A stretch of DNA of 64,000 bases, from positions 63,580,232-63,644,231 of the forward strand of contig JAHLJT010008756.1 in the NCBI GenBank assembly GCA_031308135.1. Direction: 5' to 3'. Every line of letters starts with the position of its first letter. The stretch's first letter is position 1. The notes under the pieces were generated by a model. It was not told the origin of the DNA. It did no database searches and saw only the letters and a program-made list of their open reading frames with translations. Positions 12,160 through 23,690 of this stretch are shown one piece after another. The position numbers and the translations under genes are program-made. This DNA is from Acheta domesticus. Taxonomy: Eukaryota; Arthropoda; Insecta; Orthoptera; Gryllidae.

Positions 12160-12550
12160 TTCACCAACTTTGTCCAAGATTTGTATTAGCAAAACTCTGA
12201 AGGAAAGGTCCAGAAATATGGGAGCAACTGTCGGAATCGAGAAGATTTATAATCTCCTTTTCAGGATATCCTGTTTGATAGAATAAGAACAAGTTTAGGC
12301 AGATAAGGCAGATGGAGAGACAAGTAATCGAAAATTTATACTTCACACAACTCCAATGGTATCGCCATGAGAATGCATGCTCACGGAATACCAAAAATAG
12401 TCTTTGAGTGTATCCCTTTCGAAAGAAGAAAACAGGGAAGGCTGAGGAAATCCTCAAAGGTTTGTCATCAATACGGCAATGAATAGAAGAATAGAATATG
12501 CTTGGCGAAATAAATAGCAGTGGGGGATATGTATGAGAAACGGTCATTAG
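12160..12550 (+). mobile_element. Non-LTR retrotransposon C-terminal relic
   Basis: In two + strand frames, with a frameshift between, it reads like the extreme C-terminus of a LINE polyprotein: a QLQWYRH segment (usually LQWYGH) followed by IPKIVFECIPFERRKQGRLRK (usually RRKRGRPRK). These basic motifs occur after the reverse transcriptase in RTE-like and related elements. Stops and the frameshift show it is dead. The 128-codon ORF on the opposite strand is a shadow. Confidence 0.5.
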
Positions 12551-13874
12551 AACTGTAAAAATCTCACGTAATAATAATCATACTCTAAAATATTATATAA
12601 TTTTATCGACAGAGATTATTTAGCACTTTCATTTCTCAACGAAATTTCTTTGCGAGTCTTGTGATGTCGAAAGTAAACATTGGATGAACAGGATGAAAAT
12701 ATCCAGTCGGAATATACAGTTAAGAACAATGTTCCTTATATCTATAAAGAACATTCCATTCTCCAAAATGCAAGTGCCATAAAACATCGCACTCAAAACA
12801 ATACTTAATTTTTTAAATATACATCTGAAATCTGAAAATTAGAGATGTGCAATTTTTAAATTATGGAAAGTAGCTTCATTCTTTAAACGACTCCATCGAA
12901 TTAATATTTAATGGTTTCATTGATTAAATTATTTAATTCACATCAGTGAACGACGGATATATACCGCATTCACTGGCCATCAGATGCCGGAAACGTAATT
13001 GCCAATGAAAGTAAAATTTAATCGGACAATTGAATTTGCAGTGGGGAAGATACCATTATGAGAAAATCACTTCAGAAGATTTTGAGATGAAAATAAAAAA
13101 GAAATGAGTTCTGATTTTTGTATATAAGTACTTTCATAAAAAAATGCTCATCAGGCAATATTCATGTACTGTTTATTACTGTATTTATACACTAATTTAC
13201 TAACGAAATTATCAAATAATTTTCTATTAGTCCGGGTTTGAAAAACTACGAGTAAATTATATAACCAATAAGTTTGATAAAACAAAAATATTAAATAGTA
13301 CATGAAAATATGTTTCCCCCCTGCTTCTTTCTCACGAGAACTAAATTATGAAATCATTCACAGGATTATCATAAGAATTCATAGGATCTTACATTGAAAG
13401 TTGCATGGCTGCTATTTTTCACTGATGTTTCCACGTAACATGATATGTATCACTGTGGTCCAGTACCGGACAGTCATATTCAATGGCTGCATATGTTCAG
13501 AAGACAATTTACACCATACGTTATTAACATAATCCACGTTCGGTGATCTTTGTTCACATCATATGGACCTTTCCATTACATGATCTCGGATCATTAGAGT
13601 AAAATATTCAAAGTTAATCAAGCTGTTATCAAGTTATCATAGTTAATTAACCTGAGTGATATTCATGATTAGACCGCGGAACTTCATGCAATTGCATATT
13701 TTTACTGATTGCGCATATTGAAAGGAAATGTGTATAACTTTACTTATCACCAAAAATAAAACAAATATAGCCCATTTTTATTTTGCATAATTGCATATTT
13801 CTGAATTTTTTCAAGACCTGCATATTTTAATGTATGTGACATATTTGTGCATATATTGCAGTGTTTACTTTCCC
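12551..13874. other. AT-rich sequence
   Basis: No exon recognised. The motif GCATATT recurs several times between 13690 and 13860, which may reflect a decayed DNA transposon end, but no inverted partner was established. Confidence 0.4.
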
Positions 13875-15290
13875 GTATACTATACGTACGTATAGTACAG
13901 GGAAAGTGATGTAATGCTGCGCGAAAAAAACGGCGGATTTTCGGCAGAAAAACTCTTTATTACAGGGCCCTGGTAACGAAAAAAGTGGATAAATCCAGTA
14001 AATTAAGAAAAAAGAATATCCTAATACGTGGTGCAGCCAGAATCCCTATTTTGTGGGTCCTTGATACCCAAAAACTAATTGAAAGCAAAACATCTGTCCG
14101 TCCGTCCGTCCGTGAACAACGCTAGCGACTAAAACTTTCAGCCGATTTTCTCCAAAATTGATATTCCCCGATCGATCTGAATATTCTCGTGGCCCCTTGA
14201 ATTTAAAACCGATATTTTAATTTTGGAGGGTACTTTACATGAAGCCCCTGGGACATTTTTAAAATTTTCAAAAAGATGGCGCCAACAATTTTGACTAAAT
14301 TTTGTTTTTGGATAATCTGAAGATCATTTATGAGAATGGCGTAGGTCTTATGTTGGTTGAAAACTCTGATTTTTCGAAAATTGAAAAAATTAAAATTTTT
14401 TCGGCATCTTCGAATAACTACAATTATGAAGATACAACTTTTGGTCTTAACGACATGTGTTCATAAGAAACAGGTATTCAAATAAGGTCATGTTCAATTT
14501 TTCAAAAACAATTTTTTTTCGAAAAATTGTGTCAGAGAATTTATTTTCTTTAAACCATTTTTTCTTAAAAACCGCTCAACGTGTTTTGATTAAATTGGGA
14601 CCTGAGATAGCATAAAGGAAGCTTAAGAGAATGGTGCAGGTTTCATGTTCGTTGAAATGCCTGATTTTCAAATATTTTAAAAAATGAAAAACATTTTGAC
14701 GTCTTTCTACAACTACAATTGAGGGTATCAGCGCAATAGTGGCCTATTCCACATTTTTAAGAATTTGGGTTATCTGTGTTAATCGCATCTTATTCTGCTT
14801 AAATTCAATTTGAAATAGTTTCAGCGGGTCATCATCCAGCAGTTGCAACACAATAAAACACTTACAAATGAATTTTTTAATACTGCCAGTAACTTATTAA
14901 GCCATTTTCTTCAAACACAGAATTTGTGGATAGGCCACTATTGCACTGACACCCTCAATTTTGAAGATACGATTGTTTTTCTTAATGAAATATGCTCATC
15001 AAAAAACTATCTTCAAATAAGATCATGTTGAATTTTTTTAAAAATAAGAGTAGTTTTTCTATAATTTCCTAACAAACATAGTAGCCCACTCGGAATTGAC
15101 TGCGCTTGGTTTTCGTTGTTTTCTTACAACTACAATTTTAAAAATACATTTTTTTCGAATTTAATGTATTTATCAAAAACTTCATCTTCAAATAAAGTCA
15201 TGCTTACTTTTTCAAAATACAAGTAGTTTTTCTATAATTTTGTGACAAACATAATAGCCTGCTGTAAATTTACTGCGCTTCGGACATATG
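13875..15290 (+). mobile_element. Dispersed repeat D1, copy 2, with internal repeats
   Basis: Starts with a near-palindrome (ACTTTCCCGTATACTATACG facing its complement) and shares the D1 blocks of copy 1, including ATTCCCCGATCGATCTG near 14162. A GTCC tetranucleotide run lies near 14096. Its right part contains about three degenerate copies of a roughly 150-bp unit (near 14410, 14955 and 15120) with ACAACTACAATTTT, TCTTCAAATAA and AGTAGTTTTTCTATAATTT. It is interrupted by a separate MITE at 14721-14956. No coding domain is visible. Confidence 0.75.
14721..14956. mobile_element. MITE with ~33-bp inverted repeats and AATT target duplication
   Basis: The left end GAGGGTATCAGCGCAATAGT is matched by the complement of the right end (GAGGGTGTCAGTGCAATAGT), continuing for about 33 bp. 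AATT flanks it at 14717-14720 and 14957-14960. Removing it and one AATT restores the ACAACTACAATTTTGAAGAT block found in the neighbouring D1 units. The 236-bp body has no coding capacity. A 4-bp target duplication and GAG termini would fit Sola-type elements, but that assignment is tentative. Confidence 0.85.
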
Positions 15291-15992
15291 GATGTGTCGT
15301 AAATTAGAATTTGCAATTTTGTATATTATTTCTTTGTTCGTTTCTTACATTCGACCTTTTGTTATACATTGTTTATTTTGAAATATTTGAAATAAAAAGT
15401 AAAAAAAAATAATAGCTCTCGGAATAGCGACAATGCAGTGTCTGCAACAATGGAATTCACTTACGCTCGCGAATATCTGTGACTTACGTGTCATTGTTTT
15501 GACCTGACGGAGCTGTATGAAAAGGAGTTCTAATTGTCTAATTTATGTTGATATTTGAATGAAAATATTTAGTTTTCGCACCAAATGCTGTACCTCTTGA
15601 AGTGAGTAGAGTATTTGTTGCATAGTTTTAAAATACTCTTCTCTAATCATGGCCCTATGGAATGTATTTCTATACAGTCCAGAGTATCAATATTCTTTTT
15701 CCAATATAGGTTTACAAAACTTTTGTATTCTATTTTTGTGCAGTTCCACAATTCACATAGTTCTGACAACAGTGCGATGGAATGAGTGAGTTGCACGCTT
15801 CTTGGTTGAATTGGACGTTTTCAAATAATAGCTAAGATGTTAGTAGCGCATAAAGTGCAATATTTCAATACTACGTAGCTGTTTCCTCTAATACAAGAAA
15901 GTAAGTGCTGTTGTAGCACCACTAGTTTGTGTAGAAGTGGGTCGAAGTGAGACATGTTCGTGAATTTCCCTTTCAAAAGAAAAGTTTATTAA
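15291..15992. other. Non-coding stretch
   Basis: No exon, RNA gene or transposon feature recognised. Confidence 0.4.
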
Positions 15993-16020
15993 GCCATGCC
16001 ATGCCATGCCAAGCCATGCC
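15993..16020. repeat. (CCATG)n microsatellite
   Basis: Five consecutive CCATG-type pentamers, one altered to CCAAG. Confidence 0.9.
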
Positions 16021-16277
16021 AATGCTACAATACCAACAATATTTCCGATAATCTTCTGATAAGGTTGTTTTCGCTTGAATCGATTTACTTCCTACAACTT
16101 TATTCGTGCGCAGAATGTAGTGAACTGGGCTAAATGTTTCGGCATCTTGCAACAATGCTATTGGTTCTCTCGCTTAATAGTATCTCTCAACTTTAAATAT
16201 CCTTGTTTATTTATCGTTGCCTGCTCGAATTTTACTTGTCTTTGCAATGTTGGCGCAATAAGTTTACAAAACTGTTC

Positions 16278-17045
16278 CTACGCCTCCGCGCCATCATTTG
16301 TCAGCATGAACAATGTCGTATTTTCCTCTACTAAAATAGTATACGTATGAATTTTTTGACATGTCCATGTGAACTGTCCCATGAACATGACATAAAATTC
16401 AGCAGTTCGAGTAGAGCGATTAATTTTCATACGATTATTGTGCGCCCATTTTACACGAGTGTCGGTATCATCTTGAAAAATCGGTTGATCTTTCTCTTCA
16501 GTTACTTTTCTGATTAGAATACAATCATCTGCGAAGAGTTTCACCCGGGATTTAATATTTTTTGAAATGTCGTTGAAGAAGGCTATGAACATCCGAGGTT
16601 ATCACACTGCTCTGCGCCACGCCAGATGTTATATTTGTAACTCCTGGGTACGTATGACCTACCCTAACAAACTGTGTGCGGCCTGTAATAAATTCTTTAA
16701 TGGAATTTACTACACGATACCAGATGCTGGTACTTTGTTTAAGAGTATATCGTGCGGAACAAGGTCAAAGGTTTTTGCGAAGTTTATAACGACTGCGTTT
16801 ATTCTGTAACTCCTCTCCGTTGAATCAGATATTTTTTGTATCAATGCCAAAAATTGGCTCTCGCAAGAATGCCCCTCCCGAAAGCCATGTTGTCCGTCAT
16901 ATATCCATCCTAATCTACTCCACTCCTTCCTAATGTAGTTTGCTATAACACTCTCCATTACTTTGCATAATACGGATGTGAAGCTAACTGGACGATAATT
17001 TTCGACTGCGGATCTATCTCCCCCTTTAAAGATTGGCACAAACTA
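16278..17045 (-). mobile_element. Non-LTR retrotransposon reverse transcriptase relic
   Basis: Read on the minus strand this is most of a reverse transcriptase domain. 17039-16710 has PIFKGGDRSAVENYRPVS, then HGFREGHSCESQ and a KTFDLVPHDILL segment (usually KAFD). The middle frame gives TSGVAQSSVI (usually TSGVPQGSVL). 16592-16278 carries the catalytic Phe-Ala-Asp-Asp box (16535-16524) and NNRMKIN. At least two frameshifts break it, so it is dead. It belongs to the CR1/jockey-like non-LTR group but differs from the jockey-type relic at 17380-19840; the exact clade is uncertain. Confidence 0.85.
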
Positions 17046-17379
17046 TTACTCAGTCGTATGGGATGCTTTGATTGTTGATAGATACTGGACATTAATGAAC
17101 ATGAATGGTTGCGTCATGGTAATGAATGAGTCTGGGTTATTTCAGAAACATTCATTTTAAGTATCGAATATGAAGTCAATGCGAATAAATTTGATTGCGT
17201 GAAGTTTGTAGTTGAAAAATGTAGATTTTGTTAGTATTTGACCAGGTGAGTCTTTTAGAAATGGTGAACTTTTTCTTATTAATTCATCTGTAGCCAAATA
17301 GATTTTCGAATTATCTGAGTAACGAATTATACTTACCAAAGATACATACACCAGATAAGAACAATTATTATATTAAAAA

Positions 17380-19840
17380 TCACTATTATTTACAAAGCCA
17401 TTGCAGATTCAAGAATTAATTCAATTTCACCCAAACCAATAAAAGACGAAATTCCAAAGTTTACATTAAACCTACAAAAACAAATACAATTACAAAATGT
17501 CGTTTAAGGCACTTTTGGCAATATACAAAATTTCAGAACATTAAGAGCTAAATCAATAAATTATATAAGCTCATAAAAGAACATCTTGAGCAACACAGAT
17601 ACACTAAATTTCAACGATTTTTGCAAAAAAATACCCCGCAATGAAAAGCTATACAAATGAAAAAGGCAAATTCCCTCACTTAAAACAATAAATCGGCGAA
17701 ATCTGATCTAGATAAAACAAGCGTTCTTGCTAACCATTTTTAGACATATTTCAACCATATTCAACAATTGACGAATGACATTGAGAACTTCACGAATTTC
17801 ATTGAGAATGAAATTACAAAGCCCATTCTGACAACTGAAAACCCCTTCAAATTCATTTCGCCCAAAGTGATTAAACTCAAAAGAAAAGTCTACAACCAAT
17901 CTACTCAACTGAGAATGATCTAATATCTAACAAGGTTCTAAAAGAGTTACCCAAAATGGATAGTATTTATTTAGCAGTATTGTTTTACAAACTTTGAAGT
18001 TAGGCTACTTTCCGAAATCATTGACATATTCATTTACCACACCAAATAGCAAAACCAGGAATAGACAATTCAGTTTCAAGAAACTACAGAACCATATCTC
18101 TTTTACCACATTTGAGTAAGGTTTTTGCGAATAAAATACTGTGAAAAATATTAATCAAATATATATCAACAATTAACGGAATTCCAGCTACTCAATTTGG
18201 ATTCCGTAAAAAATATTCAACCCTTCATCAGATTCTCCGTCTAGTCGAATTTATCGCAAATTCATTTGAAAAGAAAAAGATAAACCATTAGGTTGTTCGT
18301 AGACATCACTAAAGTCTTTGACAGCACATGACATTCGGGCCTAATTTACAAATTAAGAGTACTAGAGATACCACTATATCTACAAAATTTAATTATACAT
18401 TTTTTATTGGGTTTCAGTATGGGTTCAACAGTGCGAAATATTCCTACAAAATTACTGCAGGAGTGCGTCTGGGATCCTCCCTATCACCTCCATTACTCTC
18501 TATTTTTATTCATGACTTCCCGCAATTATCCCACACAGAAAGTACTTTTTTCGTCGATGACCACCCTTGACATTCACGGAGGGATTGAAAGACTGAAGGA
18601 AAATATTTCCTTTCACATAGATGGGTTAGAAAAATGGAAACTAAATATTAATCCATCCAAACGCAGTTAAACCTTTTTTCACTCATAAAAATATCCAATC
18701 TTCCTTAATTAAATGTTAAAGGTGAAACAGTCCCGTGGATTGATCCAAAAATTCCATCACGTAGCAGATGTATGCATGTCTTTTCCCGTTTACTAAGAGA
18801 TGGCTCCAGCGAACAGTACGTAGGTATGAATTTGACACTATTTCTTGGTCTGACATTAATCCAACACACATAAGTTGAGTCTGCAAAACACTAGCGTCTG
18901 TGTTGTTATCGTTCAGTGATCATGTCGACGTTTGTGCCTGTAAAAGAACATTTGCGGCAAGCATTGCTTTTCTAGTTTAATCAAAAGACAAAAGGCTGTG
19001 GAAAGTCGTCATTGGCTGGTAGAAACATGGTGAACATGCTCCAGCGATTAGAACATGTGAGACATGGTTTCGACAATTTAAACGTGATGATTTCAATATG
19101 AAAGATAATGCGTGTTCTGATAGTCCACAAAATTGCAAAGACGAGCAATTGCAGGCATTATTAAATGAATACTCTACTCAAACTCTACAGCAATTGGCAA
19201 AAGCATTAAATGTGTCACAAGAAACAATCAGCATACGTTTTCGAGCAATCAAGAAGATCAATAAATTGTCAATAAACGGCAAATGGGTCCAACACGATTT
19301 AATTGAACGGCAAATGCACGACAATGCGCCGTCGCACACAGCAAAACCAGAGAAAGAAACGAAATCGCTTGAATGGGACCTCCTTCCGCACCCGCCGTAC
19401 TGCGCATTTCGAGTATCACCTTTTCGCATAGATGGGCAAGCTCTCGCAGGGCAGCATTTCAGCAATTTCGATATAGTTGGAAAATGGCTCAACGAATGAT
19501 TTGCCGCAATAGACAAGCAGTTTTTCTGGCATGCAATTTATAACTTACTTGAAAGATGGGCGAAATGTGTAGAAGTAGATGGTGAATCATTTGAATAAAC
19601 AAAAAAATGAATTTCCTTTAAAAATTACGTGTTTTCTTTACTACAAAACAAGCAAAAATGCATACACCTGGTATGTAGGCGTCTCCATCGACGTAAATTA
19701 AATTGGATATCACACATCAACAAACTCATCTCACTAACAGTAAAAAAGAAACTTTCAAAATTATATTCCCTGTTAAACCATAAGTCTTCATTACAAATAA
19801 AAAAATTACACTCATTTATAAATCTATTATAAGACATTTT
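17380..19840 (+). mobile_element. Jockey-type LINE ORF2 relic, split by mariner
   Basis: A decayed + strand non-LTR polyprotein. 17500-17960 matches the linker before the reverse transcriptase (LANHF, then NKVLKELPK). 18060-18300 gives NYRTISLLPHLSKVF, then TQFGFRKKYSTLHQILRLVE and a FVDITKVFD block. 18440-18561 has GVRLGSSLSPPLLSIFIHDF and the catalytic box as Phe-Val-Asp-Asp (18550-18561). After the mariner (18819-19671) the sequence resumes with NWISHINKL and KLSKLYSLLNHKSS. Many stops and shifts mark an old insertion. The same or a sister family is seen at 62340-62898. Confidence 0.85.
18819..19671 (+). mobile_element. Mariner transposon, mauritiana-type, internally deleted
   Basis: ATG at 18922 starts STFVPVKEHLRQALLF, a mauritiana-type N-terminus, but with a stop in place of the next residue. 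19098-19499 continues with the helix-turn-helix region (ELQALLNEY-like, then LAKALNVSQETIS) and GKWVQHDLIERQM, then jumps directly to HDNAPSHTAKP and LLPHPPY. The segment with the first catalytic Asp is deleted and the third is lost, so no active transposase can be made. Imperfect ~20-bp ends (AGGTATGAATTT; complement of the right end AGGTGTATGCATTT) are flanked by TA at 18817-18818 and 19672-19673. Length 853 bp versus about 1.3 kb for intact relatives. Confidence 0.92.
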
Positions 19841-21589
19841 ACGCTCTACGTAATACTCATGCTCTTATCCACACACTTTCATTTACGAAACACCACCAAC
19901 ACGACCAGAATCAATTCCAGATTCGCCAAAGACAATTTTCGGCCACTTTAATGTAACTATAAGAAAAATAAAAAAATAGAAACACAATTTCCGAAAACAA
20001 TTTAACAAAACCCCTGAATTATAACCTTCTTTTAATAATACCACATCATCTAGGCTTAGTGTCTCATGACGCTTTCTCATACAGAGAGCAAATATTTTAT
20101 TACTGTATTCCCGTGTATTGTTAACTGTATTACATGTAAATCTCCTCGGTGTTGATCTTGAAATACATAAATAAATAATAAAAAGTAATAATTACTCAAT
20201 CTGTAATTATAAGTAAACAACTTTTTTCCAGTATTTTGAGGAATATTTTTCAAGGACACAGGAAAATAAATTCTGCATTTCTGTTACGTTGCTCTATTTT
20301 TCTTATGATTCTCAGAACTAAAAGTGACAGAAGTAAAATGTTAATGGATAAGAATTGTTATTAAGAACTGTCTTTGCATTTCTGCTGACCATTGCTGTAT
20401 ATTGACCAACGTATCCATCACCATAGTTTGAATTAAGCTTCATAGTTTTCGAAAATCACTGTTTTTACACCTGATCAATGTCGCAGGGTTCTTTGCATTA
20501 TTTCCATGATATTTCATAGTATATTGTTGGATAGAACAGTTTTTCTCCAATAAGGAAATATGGTTTTTGAAATCGAGACATTTTGAAAAAAGCGTAATGG
20601 AAAACATTCTTATAAATGATATGACGATAAATTATTTTGTTGTTTTCGTTAGACAACTCACTAATTAAATATATTCACTTATTTTCTTATTCTTTTTTAT
20701 TTTTTGTCTTTCCTTCGTCTTCTTATACATCATATTTCCGCTTGCTCCGGTCTCGAAGTATTAAGTCTTATCATCTTGTCAAAGGTCTTCGCAGGTCTCT
20801 CCGATGCATGCGCACGCATGTTATTAGCAGTTGATTTTTATAAATCACTTAAATAGTTTATAAAGAAACTATGTTTCGTAGAAAGTAGCACATTTAAAAT
20901 ATTTTTAATTTTCTCTGCTACATCATTTTTTCGTACAACTAGAAACTGTAGCTACTTCACGAACAACGTAGTACTGCAAAGTCAATTTCTTCATGTCGAC
21001 TTCCAAGCAATGCATCTGAAAAGATAGCTTTAACGAGTTAGAGAGCAAATTGAAATAATCTGTAATGGGCCGTGAAGTAATTAACGATCAAACATAAGCA
21101 ATGACTGTTATAAGGAAGGTACTGATAACCGCTAAAGGAGACTCCGCTCCTCGCAAAAGAGAGATCACACTTCTGTGTCCGTTCAGGTCATTTTCTATAA
21201 GAAAGTTTCAAGAAATTCTGAAGAAATATGTGGAAAACTAACTAGTGAGTAAGATTCTCATTCCTTGAATTTTGACTGCGTTGATAGTTTTACTCATCTA
21301 ACCACGAATTTTCTAATTTAGTTGTCCTTGAATTATTAACCGTTGAATGATAGTGAATACACGTGGTCACCAACAAAATCAACTTATTTTAAATCCCAAC
21401 AGCGTTTAGACCCATGTAAATGAAGGTCTTGAAAAGTATTAATACGTGGAATAGGACGTAAGAAACAGAGTTTAAAATTATAATTTCATGACTTCTAAAG
21501 CGTCGTTTTCGAGTTATGCTGGATCGATATGTTCGGGAACCAATTCTTTGCACGTTAAATGGTGCGTGTTTTAATATATGCATATAAGT
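19841..21589. other. AT-rich sequence, possible LINE tail
   Basis: The first 200 bases may still be decayed LINE sequence; the remainder shows no recognisable exon, repeat or RNA. Confidence 0.4.
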
Positions 21590-21885
21590 GTGTGTGTGTG
21601 TAAATAGGAGGTGAGGAAAGGACAAGGAAGAGAATGGAAAGATCGCGCGCGGTTTGTAGCCCGTTTCTTAGGGTATTGCTCCGACATTCTCTTGTGTTGA
21701 TCGGAGAAACCACGGAAAACTACTTATCAGAGTAGCCAGCCGCTAGGATTCCTCCAGACAAAGGTTGAATTTGACCTTGCTATCTACAAAGTGTCGAAAA
21801 TCATACCATCGTCGTGCCTCGAACGCTACCCCCCAATCACGAACACTGCAGTTACATCAGCAGGTGCCCTAAGCTACATCAGCGG
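21590..21885 (-). mobile_element. S1 SINE fragment (head and half body)
   Basis: The + strand shows GTGTGTGTGTAAATAGGAGG, GATCGCGCGCGGT, TCGGAGAAACCACGGAAAAC and TCGAAAATCATACCATCGTC in S1 order, followed by a degenerate reverse B box (CCTCGAACG). The tail half is absent. Confidence 0.75.
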
Positions 21886-22377
21886 ATCGAACCGTTTTGA
21901 ATTTCACGCGTCTCGATGTGATGGTGAAGAACTGTTACTTTTCCGTATCTTTCTAATCGAATTAAAAATCTCAAATGAATAAATATAAAAATACTTTTAA
22001 AACCCATTAATGGGACGGATACGCCACCCTACTCGAGTTATAAATATATGCGAACGGTCGAACCATCAAAAGAATCCCTGAATCATCATTACGAAACATC
22101 TCTTCCACCTTTGTATTCTATCTGTACGAGCCGCACTCCGCTCGCGAGGGTGCGGACAAAGGTGAGACAAAGCGTATTGCGTCGCGCAGTAATGACTACC
22201 TCGCGCCATGAAGCAGCGCTGTTGTTGACTAAGAGCGCATTGATAAGGTTCTTTTCGAAACGAGCCTCCCGCGAATCGCGTTCTTTCTCCACAATGGCCG
22301 CATTTACGAGTAGGCCAGTGGGCCCGAACTAATGTTTGATATTACGTAGATCTAAATTCGAAACTTATTAATACCCG
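21886..22377. other. Non-coding, locally CpG-rich
   Basis: 22120-22330 is richer in CpG than its surroundings but has no splice-bounded ORF or known domain. Nothing firm can be assigned. Confidence 0.35.
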
Positions 22378-22625
22378 GTGTCTCAGGTACCAATTAATGC
22401 CCCTGTAGTGCCTCTGATCGGGAGGTCCGAGGTTCGAGTCCCGACGGTGGCAGGATTTTCGACACACTACTTAGCTACGTCGTGTCCAGTCGCTATCTGG
22501 AGGGGAATTCGAACGGCTGGTTGTTCTCAACGGTATTTTTCCGTGGTTTCTCCGATAAATACCAGGGAAATGTCTGAGCAGTAATCAAACAAACGGTCCA
22601 CGGACCCCGCCCGAGAGAGGGCGAG
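22378..22625 (+). mobile_element. S1 SINE fragment, + orientation
   Basis: Carries the B box GGTTCGAGTCCCGACGG at 22433, then GCAGGATTTTCGACAC, TTTTTCCGTGGTTTCTCCGA and GGTCCACGGACC, all in S1 order on the + strand. The A box is not recognisable and the tail is replaced by the polypurine tract that follows. Confidence 0.8.
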
Positions 22626-22637
22626 GGATTGTGTAGG

Positions 22638-22815
22638 AGATGGAGAGTGAAGGAAAGGGAGGGGGAGAGAGATGAAGAGGGAGGGAGAAAAGGGAGGAGT
22701 AAATAGAGAGGGAGAAAGAGGGGGAGGAAGGAAAAAGAGGAAAATGATGGGAATGGGAGAGGGAGAAAGCGAGGAAAGAGAAAAAAGGAGGGAGAAAGAG
22801 AGAGATAGAAGAGAG
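22638..22815 (+). repeat. ~180-bp polypurine tract
   Basis: Almost only A and G on the + strand (GGGAGAAAG, GAGGGAGG). The position, just after the GGTCCACGGACC block of an S1 copy, equals that of the short purine/pyrimidine stretch in S1, so this is probably an expanded SINE internal repeat. Such tracts can form triplex DNA. Confidence 0.85.
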
Positions 22816-23424
22816 TTTGATCTCTCTGATTTCGTGAGTGTTGTCTATTTCAGGTGTATCCGAAAGACGCGTCTGATGCTCAAACTTGCCCCATCAGTTT
22901 TTACCATCGGGTATATAGGTTCTCGGTGGCACCAGTGCAGAAAGGTCAAATGGGACCCTTAAATGTGATTGTGTAAGAGAAATCAGGGGTTTCAGATCCT
23001 GTTTTTATGCGGTGTGTATGCATCACAAAGTAAGTTACAATTAGCCAGGTTCGAAATCATTCACCATTTTATGCCATTGACTTACTCATTCTTGGTTCCC
23101 TATTCTGAAAATGAATTCAAAAATTTTAATCCGTAAACTACGTTAAGTAGAATAGGAAACAAAGCAAATCGAATACAACTTGTAAAACACAAACAACCCA
23201 AGTTCCTCGTGTAATTGTACATCATCGTGTATTAGCAGTTTTACATCACGTAGTGTACAAACGAAAATTTTACAAATTCGTATTTTAAATATGTCCCTTG
23301 GTATGTTAGAAACGATGTAATTCACTCTGATTTTAAAATGCCAACAGTTAATGAAGAAATTAGGAACATCGGTGTTTTAATTTAGAAAATCAATGTGTGG
23401 TAAAATCAATGTTTTGTTACGATG
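22816..23424. other. Non-coding stretch
   Basis: No exon, RNA gene or transposon feature recognised. Confidence 0.4.
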
Positions 23425-23690
23425 TCGCATCACTACTCGATAGTACTAATGACCGGTGGTCGCCGGTTCGATCTCCTCTAGGTGCCGGAGATTTGCTCGA
23501 TGTGTTTACCATCGGCTAATTTGTGGCGCCTTCACAATCGAATTCGTTGGTCGACTGCTCTGACCTGTAGTTTCCGTAGATTCTCTAAACACTTCCAGAC
23601 GAATTCCGAAGCTGCCCTCTAAAATAAAGCAATAGACCGCGCGCTACCCCTTCCTTCCTACGCAGTATCTCTTTCCCGCGATCTTCCTTC
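23425..23690 (+). mobile_element. Diverged S1 SINE fragment, + orientation
   Basis: Contains a B-box-like GGTTCGATCTCC near 23464, then GTGCCGGAGATTT, CGAATTCGTTGGTCGACTGC, TGTAGTTTCCGTAGATTCTC and CGCGCGCTACCCCTTCCTTC, in S1 order but strongly diverged. Confidence 0.6.

Noticed and set aside
12161..12547. 128-codon minus-strand ORF
   Set aside because: It is the antisense of a LINE C-terminal relic whose + strand motifs are recognisable.
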